A stretch of DNA of 64,000 nucleotides from Chloroflexota bacterium (GTDB lineage Bacteria > Chloroflexota > Limnocylindria > Limnocylindrales > CSP1-4). The position numbers and the translations under genes are program-made. Below are positions 8,466-15,583 of this stretch, in pieces (position 1 is the stretch's first letter; every line of letters starts with the position of its first letter). The DNA is taken from the NCBI GenBank assembly GCA_003141245.1, contig PLLE01000039.1, forward strand, positions 10,575-74,574, given 5' to 3'. The notes under the pieces are model-generated. The model did not search any database. It saw nothing but the letters and a program-made list of their open reading frames with translations, and had not been told where the DNA came from.

Positions 8466-9707
8466 TCATGCAACGGCTGCTCCCAGTTGCCGCCCGCGGC
8501 TCTGGCGCCGCCGCAGGATGGTGTCGAGTGAGACGGCGAGCAGGACGATGACACCCTGCACCATGTACTTGACCGGTTGATCGCTGTTCATTAGGTTGAG
8601 GCCGTTGGCCACGCCGGCCATGATGAGCGCCCCGACCAGGGCGGACCACACGGTCCCCCGGCCGCCGAACAGACTCGTACCGCCGATAACGGCGGCGCCG
8701 ATCGCCTCGAGCAGCAGAGTCCCGCCGCCGGTGAGCGTGCCCGCTGACCCGTTGTAAGAGGCGGCGAAGAGGCCACCGACCGCCGCAAAGAAGCCTGAGA
8801 CGGCGAACGCGGCGAGCCGAATTCGTTTCACCTGGACACCGGCCCGGCGGGCCGCCTCAGCGTTGCCGCCGACGGCGAAGAGGTGTCGACCCGGGCTCGT
8901 GTGCATTGTGATCCACCAGGTGACGACCAGGAGCCCGATCAGGATGAGGAATGGCATGGGGATGCCGCGGTAGGCGTTGAAGATGGCTACGGCACCGACG
9001 ACCAACACGGTGACTGCGATCGGAAGGCCGAAAGACCTCACCGCCACCTCGCCACGCGCGTAGCGCACCAGCGTGGTGGCCACCACGGCGACAGTGACGA
9101 TCGCTGCCAGGATCCATCCGACTGATGGGGGAACCTGCGTATTTGTCAGCGCCGCCACGTTTGGGTCGAAGATACTCAGCGTTCCGTCCGGCCCAAGAAT
9201 GTACAGCTGCAGCCCGAGAAAGCCCATATTGCCTGCCAGGGTGACCACGAAGGCCGGGATCCCCAGCCAGGCGATCCACCATCCCTGGAAGGCCCCCAAG
9301 GCCGTACCGCAGACGAGCATGACCAAGATGGCGAGCAGCCAGGGCACGTGACCGTTCGTGATCAGGACGCCGAGGATCGCGCAGGTCATTCCCGACAGCG
9401 AGCCGAGGGACAGGTCGATGTCGCCGAGGAGCAGCACGAAGATCTCGCCGAGGGCAATGATGGCAACCAACGTGGCCTGCACCGCGAGATTGCTCAGGTT
9501 CCCTGGGGTGAGGAAATACTCCGACCGCGACTGGAAGAAGATAGCGATGATCAGCAGGCTGGCGACCGCCGGCATGGCTGTGCCTCGCGACAGCGCCACT
9601 GACAGCCCTCGTGTAGCCAAGCTCATCATCCGATCCGTTGGGCGCGCAGGGTCGCGTGGTGGGATCTCATCCAACGGGCGCACGCCGGGGGTAACGGGCT
9701 CGCTCAT
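8466..9707 (-). CDS. Ribose/xylose-type ABC transporter permease
   Basis: The 413-residue protein is a BPD_transp_2 permease with about 10 or more hydrophobic segments. Family landmarks are the cytoplasmic motif GEIFVLLLGDIDLSLGS, GIPAFVVTLAGNMGF, GRHLFAVGGNAEAARRAGV and the C-terminal GAAVIGGTSLFGGRGT. The size fits XylH-type permeases better than the shorter RbsC. ATG 9707 is chosen because the upstream frame lacks similarity. It lies 73 bp after two ATPase genes and follows the binding-protein gene in the same direction, so the importer is complete. Confidence 0.92.
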   Translation of the reverse strand: MSEPVTPGVRPLDEIPPRDPARPTDRMMSLATRGLSVALSRGTAMPAVASLLIIAIFFQSRSEYFLTPGNLSNLAVQATLVAIIALGEIFVLLLGDIDLSLGSLSGMTCAILGVLITNGHVPWLLAILVMLVCGTALGAFQGWWIAWLGIPAFVVTLAGNMGFLGLQLYILGPDGTLSIFDPNVAALTNTQVPPSVGWILAAIVTVAVVATTLVRYARGEVAVRSFGLPIAVTVLVVGAVAIFNAYRGIPMPFLILIGLLVVTWWITMHTSPGRHLFAVGGNAEAARRAGVQVKRIRLAAFAVSGFFAAVGGLFAASYNGSAGTLTGGGTLLLEAIGAAVIGGTSLFGGRGTVWSALVGALIMAGVANGLNLMNSDQPVKYMVQGVIVLLAVSLDTILRRRQSRGRQLGAAVA

Positions 9708-9780
9708 GGTCTCGCATCCAGTTCCTGATGACAGGCTTGGAGGGCTTCCGCGGGTTCGTTCACCGTAGTCTTCTCCACCT

Positions 9781-10641
9781 TCATGACGCCTTTCCCATGA
9801 TCGCCTTGACGACCGCCTCGTGGGTAGTGCTTGACGTGCGGAAGACCGCACCGACCTTTCCCAGGTGGAGCACTACGATCCGGTCCGCGACCTCAAAGAC
9901 CTGCCGCATGTTGTGAGTGATGATCAGGATTGCGGTCCCCTGCGCCCGCAGCCGCCGCACCAACTCAATGACGTTGTGAGCCTCTTTGAGCCCCAGAGAG
10001 GCAGTGGGCTCATCAAACAGCAGGATGGGGCAGTTATCGAGCGTAGCCCGAGCGACCGCAACGGTCTGCCGCTGGCCGCCCGAAAGCTGGGCCACTAGAG
10101 CTCTGCTGTCGGGGATCGTCCCTATGCCGAGCTCCGAGAGCACCGCCGCTGTGCGCTGCCTCATCGCGCCAAAGTCCACCCGGCGCAGCGGCCCGACCCC
10201 GCGAAACAGCTCCCGTCCCAGGAAGAGGTTCTCGACCACGTCCAGGTTGTCGGCGAGCGCGAGATCCTGATAGATGGTGCGGATGCCGCAGGCGGCCGCG
10301 TCGTTCGTGGAACGGACCACGACGCGTTCCCCGTTAACGTAGAGCGCGCCTTCGTCCGGGGCGATAACCCCGGAGATCACCTTTATCAGCGTGCTCTTGC
10401 CCGCTCCATTGTCGCCGACGAGCGCGACCACCTCGCCATGGTGTACTGACAAACTGACGCCGACGAGCGCCTGCACCAGGCCGAAAGACTTGGACACACC
10501 CTCCACGCGCAGCGCTTCGCCGCGGTCCACGGCCTCCTCGCCGCTCGGCATCGCAGCCTGCTCCCCCACCGCAATAGGGGCCGCCTGTTGCCCTGACCCG
10601 AAGGGGCCAGGCCCGACATCTCGGACTTCGCTCACCATCAT
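9781..10641 (-). CDS. Sugar ABC transporter ATPase, single domain (second of a tandem pair)
   Basis: The 286-residue protein has one ABC domain: Walker A GDNGAGKST, Q-loop TIYQDLALADN, signature LSGGQRQ, Walker B ILLFDEPTASLG, and switch His in ITHN. XylG, RbsA and MglA carry two ABC domains in about 500 residues; this protein and its neighbour each carry one. The proposed ATG (10641) overlaps the stop of the upstream ATPase by four bases (ATGA), indicating coupled translation. A later ATG near 10551, preceded by GGGGGAG, is an alternative that would remove a non-conserved leader. The protein presumably forms the nucleotide-binding dimer with its paralogue, or as a homodimer. Confidence 0.92.
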   Translation of the reverse strand: MMVSEVRDVGPGPFGSGQQAAPIAVGEQAAMPSGEEAVDRGEALRVEGVSKSFGLVQALVGVSLSVHHGEVVALVGDNGAGKSTLIKVISGVIAPDEGALYVNGERVVVRSTNDAAACGIRTIYQDLALADNLDVVENLFLGRELFRGVGPLRRVDFGAMRQRTAAVLSELGIGTIPDSRALVAQLSGGQRQTVAVARATLDNCPILLFDEPTASLGLKEAHNVIELVRRLRAQGTAILIITHNMRQVFEVADRIVVLHLGKVGAVFRTSSTTHEAVVKAIMGKAS

Positions 10642-11453
10642 GCGACTCCCATGACCGCGCTGACGACCGCCTCGGGTGTGGTATCGGCCCGGCGCAGTAT
10701 CGCGCCGACCTTACCGAGATGCAGCACCACGATCCGGTCGGCGACCTCGAAGATCTCCTCAATGTTCTGGGAAACGATCACGATCGCAGTCCCCTGTGCC
10801 CTTAGCCGCAGAACTAGCTGCATGACCCGGTGAACCTGGGCGACACCAAGGCCCGCGGTCGGCTCGTCGAGCACGACAATTGGGTACTTCTCCAGCGTGG
10901 CCCGAGCGACACTGACACTCTGCCGCTGGCCGCCCGACATCTTTTCCACCGGAGCTCTGATGTCGGCGATAGTGGTGATGCCAAGGTCCGACATCGCTGC
11001 CGAGGTCCGCTGCTGCATGGAAGCGAAGTCGAGACGGAGTAACGGCCCGACCCCGTGGGATAGCTCTCGCCCCAGGAACAGGTTCTCCACGACGGACAGG
11101 TTGTCGGCAAGGGTGTGTTCCTGGTGGACGGTGCGGATTCCGAACAGCGCTGCGTCGTTCGTGGAGCGGATGGCCACGCGTTCTCCGCGAACGTAGAACT
11201 CACCCTCGTCTGGTGCGACTACTCCCGCAATGATGTCCACGAGGGTGCTCTTGCCCGCCCCGTTGTCCCCGACGAGAGCGACTACCTCCCCGGCGTCGAC
11301 CGACATGCTCACCCGGTCCAGCGCCTGTACGCCGCCATACCACTTGGTGACATCCACTACCCGCAGGGCCTCTCCCCCGCCCGGCGGATCGCCGGGCGGG
11401 GGAGAGGCAGGCCGCCGCTTTGGAAAGCGGCGGCCTGCGCCTCCATTTAGCAT
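10638..11453 (-). CDS. Sugar ABC transporter ATPase, single domain (first of a tandem pair)
   Basis: About 271 residues with one ABC domain: Walker A GDNGAGKST, Q-loop TVHQEHTLADN, signature MSGGQRQ and Walker B IVVLDEPTAGLG. It is a close paralogue of the next gene. The start is uncertain. ATG 11453 overlaps the TAA stop of the binding-protein gene, but the first 35 codons run through two perfect hairpins and code an Arg/Pro/Gly-rich leader. A GTG near 11327, just after the hairpins, is the main alternative, although the GEALRV residues before it are shared with the paralogue and favour upstream initiation. Confidence 0.9.
   Translation of the reverse strand: MLNGGAGRRFPKRRPASPPPGDPPGGGEALRVVDVTKWYGGVQALDRVSMSVDAGEVVALVGDNGAGKSTLVDIIAGVVAPDEGEFYVRGERVAIRSTNDAALFGIRTVHQEHTLADNLSVVENLFLGRELSHGVGPLLRLDFASMQQRTSAAMSDLGITTIADIRAPVEKMSGGQRQSVSVARATLEKYPIVVLDEPTAGLGVAQVHRVMQLVLRLRAQGTAIVIVSQNIEEIFEVADRIVVLHLGKVGAILRRADTTPEAVVSAVMGVA
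11368..11438 (-). promoter_or_regulatory. Two adjacent perfect stem-loops at the binding-protein/ATPase junction
   Basis: GCCTCTCCCCCGCCCGGCG (11368-11386) pairs without mismatch with 11390-11408 around a 3-nt loop. CAGGCCGCCGCTTT (11408-11421) pairs with 11424-11437. In the minus-strand transcript both follow the binding-protein stop (11447) by less than 80 nt. No T-tract follows, so they are not typical terminators. They resemble the stabilising or attenuating hairpins that raise binding-protein expression over the membrane components in many importer operons. Confidence 0.7.
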
Positions 11454-12652
11454 GGCCCCGTCCCGGCGGCAATGCCCTGGCATAGCGCTGTCTTGTCTAT
11501 GGACTTAACATCGATCAACATCTGCATGTTGGTCTTGTCGATAATGATCGACGGCACTGCCTTCGTCGGGACGCCGCTGGACGTGGTTCCGGTGAAGTAG
11601 CTCGCCGGCGGTGTCTGACCTGTCAAAATCATGACGGTCAGCTCAGCTGTGTACTGGGCCTGATTGTCAAACGACCGCCACGCGCTCATGGTCTGCAATC
11701 CCTTTAGGATCAGTTGATCACTAGCGAGACTGGCGTCGACGCCCGTTACCGGGACTTTTCCGGCGAGCCCGACGGTCTGCAGGGCGCCGATGGCGCCCTG
11801 GGCTGTGGAGTCGTTGGCGGTCAGAACTCCCTGCACGTTGTTGTGGGCCGCCGTGAGGATCGCGTCCATCTCCGCGTGGGCCTTGACTGTATCCCAGCCA
11901 GGAGTCCAGACGTCCCCTACCATCTTGCGAGCCCCGGAGTCGAACAGCGGCTTGAGCACGCTCATGTATCCGTCGTGTTCGAGGTGCGCAAAGGAGTCGT
12001 CTGTCGAGCCGGCGATGACGGCGATCGTGTCGCCGTCCTTGGTTTGGGCGACCATCCACGTGCCCAGCGCAACGCCGATCTCATGAGGATCGGCGCCGAC
12101 CATGTACTTGACCGGAGAGTTGGGGATCTCACGTGTATAGGCGATGACGGAGGCGTTGGCATCTTGGGCAGCCGACACGATCTTGCCCGCCTGCGTCCCG
12201 TCCACCGACGCCACTGCGAGAACCTTGGCTCCCTGAGTCAGCGCGGCCTGCGCCTGGGCGAGCTGATTCTGAGGGTCGCCGGTGGCGTTGAGTACGAGGA
12301 CCTTGACGTTCGGGGCCAGCGCTTTCATCCAGGTCTGGAAGGAAACCGCGTCCTGGCTGAGCCAGTGCGAGTCGGTGTTATCCGGCACCATGAACGCGAC
12401 CGTGCCTGTCACGTCCGAGGGGACCATGGATGAGCCTGGCACGGGCGAGGGGGCCACGACCGAGGGGGCCACGACCGAGGGGGCCACGACCGAGGGGGCC
12501 ACGACCGAGGGGGCCACGACCGAGGGGGCCACGACCGGGGCTGTGGGGGTCGCGACCGATGAGCTGCACCCGCCTACCACGGCGCTGACCAGCAACCCAA
12601 TCGCGGCTAGGGTGAGCGCCTTAGGCCGTGGGCGCACGTTCATTCTGTTCAT
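11447..12652 (-). CDS. Sugar ABC transporter substrate-binding lipoprotein (type I, XylF/RbsB-like)
   Basis: The 401-residue protein has a lipoprotein signal with VVGGC (Cys29), a linker with six VVAPS repeats, and a periplasmic-binding domain: TGTVAFMVPDNTDSHWLSQD, QNQLAQAQAALTQGAKVLAV, MVGADPHEIG, GVLTANDSTAQGAIGAL and TGVDAS. The layout matches xylose/ribose-type binding proteins that use an RbsA-like ATPase. ATG 12652 has AGAGG at suitable distance. It is the first gene of the importer set, 200 bp after the transketolase genes. The exact sugar cannot be read from the sequence. Confidence 0.92.
   Translation of the reverse strand: MNRMNVRPRPKALTLAAIGLLVSAVVGGCSSSVATPTAPVVAPSVVAPSVVAPSVVAPSVVAPSVVAPSPVPGSSMVPSDVTGTVAFMVPDNTDSHWLSQDAVSFQTWMKALAPNVKVLVLNATGDPQNQLAQAQAALTQGAKVLAVASVDGTQAGKIVSAAQDANASVIAYTREIPNSPVKYMVGADPHEIGVALGTWMVAQTKDGDTIAVIAGSTDDSFAHLEHDGYMSVLKPLFDSGARKMVGDVWTPGWDTVKAHAEMDAILTAAHNNVQGVLTANDSTAQGAIGALQTVGLAGKVPVTGVDASLASDQLILKGLQTMSAWRSFDNQAQYTAELTVMILTGQTPPASYFTGTTSSGVPTKAVPSIIIDKTNMQMLIDVKSIDKTALCQGIAAGTGPC
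12447..12536 (-). repeat. Six tandem 15-bp units in the binding-protein linker
   Basis: The plus-strand unit gagggggccacgacc is repeated six times without change and encodes VVAPS in the lipoprotein linker. Perfect conservation suggests recent slippage and possible length variation between strains. Confidence 0.95.
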
Positions 12653-12852
12653 GTCAACCTCTATCTGATGGCGATGAAACGCTGAACACGTTTGCGGCAT
12701 TCCTGGGTCAACCTCCTTCGACCTCCTTGTGGGAAAGCCGAGATCGACGCGGCTGGCGGATCGAATGAACGTCGCCGCCGCGTCACGCTTGCTCGGCGAG
12801 GGCTCCCTTGAGCAGGCCATCTGTTTCACTCTCCAACCGACATGTCCGAGTC

Positions 12853-13836
12853 CTACGGCAGCAGAATCGCGTGCGACGCGTGGCCCGCGGTGGTCCGTTC
12901 CTCGAGGAGTGCCTGGACCTGGTCGGCGACTCTCGCCGCCGACAGGCCGTACAGCTCCAGCAACTGGTCGTTGGATGCCGACTCCCCGTACACGTCTTGG
13001 AGCCCGAGCCGCTTGACAATGGTCGGGCGATGCTCCGATAGGGTTTCGGTGACCGCGCCGCCGAGGCCGCCGATCACGGTTCCTTCCTCGACGGTGACGA
13101 CCATCCGCGTCCGATCTGCCGCCGCCACGATCGCTGGCACGTCGAGCGGCTTGAGGGTCGGGACGTGGAGGACGTGGGCCTGAATGCCCCGCGCCGCCAG
13201 GAGGCCCGCGGCATCCACGACGCGTGGGGTCTGGGTTCCGGTGCTGACGAGAGTGACGTCTCCGCCTTCGCGGACCACGACAGCTCGACCGGGTGCGAAT
13301 GCATACGTTTCGTCGAACAGGCGCTGGGTCGCGTCGCGGACGAGCCGGACGTAGACCGGGCCGTTGTAGCTGGCTGCCCATCGCAGGACCTGACCTGCCT
13401 CGACGTCATCTGCGGGGGCTACGGTCACCATGCCGGGCATAGCCCGCATGATCGATAGGTCGTCCACGATCAGATGTGTCTTGCCCGCGGTCCCGGTGAA
13501 GAGACCGGCATAGCCGCCGCAGATCTTGACGTTCAGACCTGTCTGTGCGATGAGGACGCGAATCTGGTCGAGCGGGCGGACTACGGCGAAGGCGACGAAC
13601 GTGCTGACGAACGGCACGAAACCAGTCGTGGCCAGCCCGGCTGCCACGCCGAGCATGTTCTGCTCGGCGATGCCCATCTGGAGAAAGCGCTCCGGATAGG
13701 CCTTCGCGAAGATATCCGCCTTGGTCGAGCTCCCGGTGTCGGCATCGAGCATGACGATCCGTGGATCGTGGGCGGCCAGCTCGGTGACCGTCTGGCCGAA
13801 GACCTCACGCAACGCGCGGCCCATCGGAAGGGTCAT
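12853..13836 (-). CDS. Transketolase, C-terminal (pyrimidine-binding plus C) subunit
   Basis: The 327-residue protein carries the transketolase Pyr domain (GQTVTELAAHDPRIVMLDAD, FLQMGIAEQNMLGVAAGLA with the essential Glu in AEQN, and VKICGGYAGLFTGTAGKTH) and the C-terminal domain (VTLVSTGTQTPRVVDAA, RMVVTVEEGTVIGGLGGAV). It is half of the usual 650-residue enzyme. Its ATG overlaps the stop of the N-terminal subunit by four bases, so the two are made together. Split transketolases occur in archaea and many bacteria, and in rare-sugar pathways such as apulose-4-phosphate cleavage. Confidence 0.92.
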   Translation of the reverse strand: MTLPMGRALREVFGQTVTELAAHDPRIVMLDADTGSSTKADIFAKAYPERFLQMGIAEQNMLGVAAGLATTGFVPFVSTFVAFAVVRPLDQIRVLIAQTGLNVKICGGYAGLFTGTAGKTHLIVDDLSIMRAMPGMVTVAPADDVEAGQVLRWAASYNGPVYVRLVRDATQRLFDETYAFAPGRAVVVREGGDVTLVSTGTQTPRVVDAAGLLAARGIQAHVLHVPTLKPLDVPAIVAAADRTRMVVTVEEGTVIGGLGGAVTETLSEHRPTIVKRLGLQDVYGESASNDQLLELYGLSAARVADQVQALLEERTTAGHASHAILLP

Positions 13837-14717
13837 GCCGCGCCTCCTGCCGGGATGGTGATGGGCTCGCCGAGCTCGGCCATTGCCGTGGCGAACTCAT
13901 CGGCGGTCATCGTTCGGGTGTGCCAGTAGTAGCGGCCCTCCATGAAGGAGACGCCACGCCCCTTGATCGTGTTGGCGATGATCGCGACGGGCCGGCCATC
14001 ACCGACCGTCGCCTCCTCCAACACGCGGACGACGGCCGCCATGTCGTGGCCGTCGACCTCGAGGACGCGCCAGCCGAAAGCGGACCATTTCGCCACCAGC
14101 TCGCCGGGCCTGGCGGGCGGCAATCGGTCATCGGGTCCGGCGCCCGGCCAGCCGTACTGCTGCAGCTTGTTGTGGTCCACGATGACGATCAGGTTGTCGA
14201 GGCCATAGCGAGGAGCAAGGAAGGCGGCCTCCCAGACCTCTCCCTCCTGGCACTCGCCGTCGCCGAGCATGACGAAAGTTCGCGCGTCGCGACCGGCGAG
14301 ACGGCACCCGAGGGCGATGCCGATGCCCGCCGAGATGCCCATCCCAAGCGAGCCCGTGGACATGTCGAGGCAGGGCAGGCGGGTCATGTCAGGGTGGCCC
14401 TGCAGTCTGGAACCGAGCGAGTCGAAGGTCAGCAGCTCCTCGACTGGGAAGTACCCACGCACAGCCAGGGCGGCGTACAGGCCGATCGACGAATGACCCT
14501 TCGAGAGGACGAAGCGATCGCGATCGGGCCAGTCCGGCTCGTCGGGGCGGATGCGCATGATGTGGAAGTAGAGGGCCGCCAGGATGTCCGCGGCGGACAG
14601 TGGTCCGCCGAGGTGGCCGGCCTTGGCCGCGTTGACGCCGCGGATGACGCCGACGCGGATGCGTCGCGCAACGTCCTCCAGGCGGGTGAGATCGGCCGCG
14701 GCCATGGTCTCAGCCAT
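13833..14717 (-). CDS. Transketolase, N-terminal (ThDP diphosphate-binding) subunit
   Basis: The 294-residue protein contains the PP domain of transketolase: AGHLGGPLSAADILAALYF, LSKGHSSIGLYAALA, STGSLGMGISAGIGIALG, the metal/ThDP motif GDGECQEGEVWEAA, and IVDHNKLQQYG. With the next gene it makes one enzyme transferring two-carbon ketol units between sugar phosphates, in the cytoplasm. ATG 14717 begins one base after the cupin stop codon, so three genes run without gaps. Placement beside an importer suggests a catabolic role rather than housekeeping. Confidence 0.92.
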   Translation of the reverse strand: MAETMAAADLTRLEDVARRIRVGVIRGVNAAKAGHLGGPLSAADILAALYFHIMRIRPDEPDWPDRDRFVLSKGHSSIGLYAALAVRGYFPVEELLTFDSLGSRLQGHPDMTRLPCLDMSTGSLGMGISAGIGIALGCRLAGRDARTFVMLGDGECQEGEVWEAAFLAPRYGLDNLIVIVDHNKLQQYGWPGAGPDDRLPPARPGELVAKWSAFGWRVLEVDGHDMAAVVRVLEEATVGDGRPVAIIANTIKGRGVSFMEGRYYWHTRTMTADEFATAMAELGEPITIPAGGAA

Positions 14718-14718
14718 A

Positions 14719-15111
14719 TCAGGCGCCCTGCCCACCGTGGCCGCGTTCGTAGCCGTCCGGCACGATGGGGGGGCCGAAGACGCACACCATCTCGAGCGGC
14801 TCCGGGCCGTCCGACTCGGTGGCGTGATGGGTTCCGATGGGAATGAAGACGGCGACCCCGGGCTCCAGGTCCGCGGTCGCCTCGGGCGTCACCAGCCGGC
14901 CGTGGCCGGAGACGACGTACACGGTCTCTTCTTCGGCTTCATGCACGTGGCCGGCCGGCTTGGAGCCGGGCGGGAACACCGAGACGCTGACCGTTAGGTG
15001 CCGCGCTGAACTGTTCTCGGGCCCGATGTAGAGGAACCAGTCGCGTCCGGGAAGCGGATAATGCTTGGCCTCCGACCGCCGAACCGCCTTCAATACGACA
15101 GGTTCCTTCAC
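14719..15111 (-). CDS. Small cupin-domain protein
   Basis: The 130-residue single-domain cupin has the first motif as GHVHEAEEETVYVVSGHGRL (metal ligands His, His, Glu) and the second as FIPIGTHHATES. It starts at GTG 15111 and is the first gene of the minus-strand run. Such proteins can be sugar-phosphate isomerases, epimerases or lyxose-isomerase-like enzymes, or sensors. Tight linkage to the split transketolase suggests a catalytic step on the same sugar, but no specific activity can be assigned. Confidence 0.82.
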   Translation of the reverse strand: MKEPVVLKAVRRSEAKHYPLPGRDWFLYIGPENSSARHLTVSVSVFPPGSKPAGHVHEAEEETVYVVSGHGRLVTPEATADLEPGVAVFIPIGTHHATESDGPEPLEMVCVFGPPIVPDGYERGHGGQGA

Positions 15112-15583
15112 GTCACCGACCCATCTTTGCAGTAGAGCGCCGGACTAGACGCTCATCGCCACGCGCCTTGTACGCGCAGACTACCTGGAGCGTTCTTAGG
15201 GCCGATGGCCCGTAACTGGTCGCCGCCGAGGAGGTGGTGGACCTGAGCCTCTCGCCGTTGTCGGTCGATACCTTCTCGCTTGCGGCATTGATAACGGTAC
15301 CGGTAACGTTCCTAGAAGGGCCGAATGTCACATTCCTCATGGAACCCTCGGCTCTGGCGGGTCGAACCGTACCCAGAGCTCACTTAGGGTCGACGACTGA
15401 ATTCGTCCACAATCCGCGGACCGTTAGCGCCGGGGCGCCGTCGATGACACGAGATCAACGCAAATCCACCGCTGGTGAGCACTGAGACGAGTTGCAGAAG
15501 GACTTCGCGATCGTCGACCGCAGGATCGACCAGCTGTCCGAAGTGATCGCTGGAAGGCACCTACTGAATCCAAGGAGAGAACA
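15112..15583. promoter_or_regulatory. Divergent control region of the two sugar operons
   Basis: This 472-bp gap separates the minus-strand cupin operon from the plus-strand dehydrogenase. It contains an operator-like palindrome (15293-15310). Near the dehydrogenase it contains a short frame from ATG 15444 to 15587 that is interrupted by TGA at 15483 and overlaps the GTG start. No clear -35/-10 pair is assigned. Confidence 0.5.
15293..15310. promoter_or_regulatory. LacI-type operator candidate
   Basis: AACGGTACCGGTAACGTT is a palindrome around a central CG with one mismatched pair. It lies about 180 bp upstream of the cupin start and 275 bp upstream of the dehydrogenase start. Centre CG and length are typical of LacI-family operators; the regulators at 6257 and 18738 are candidates. 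Confidence 0.5.

Noticed and set aside
12447-12536. Short regular repeats as a CRISPR array
   Set aside because: The 15-bp units are contiguous without spacers and encode a protein linker; no cas gene is present.
4082-15111. Assignment of the cluster to myo-inositol catabolism
   Set aside because: Only Gfo/Idh, TIM-barrel and MmsA-like members fit; iolB, iolC and iolD equivalents are missing and the split transketolase, MBL enzyme and mutarotase are not explained.
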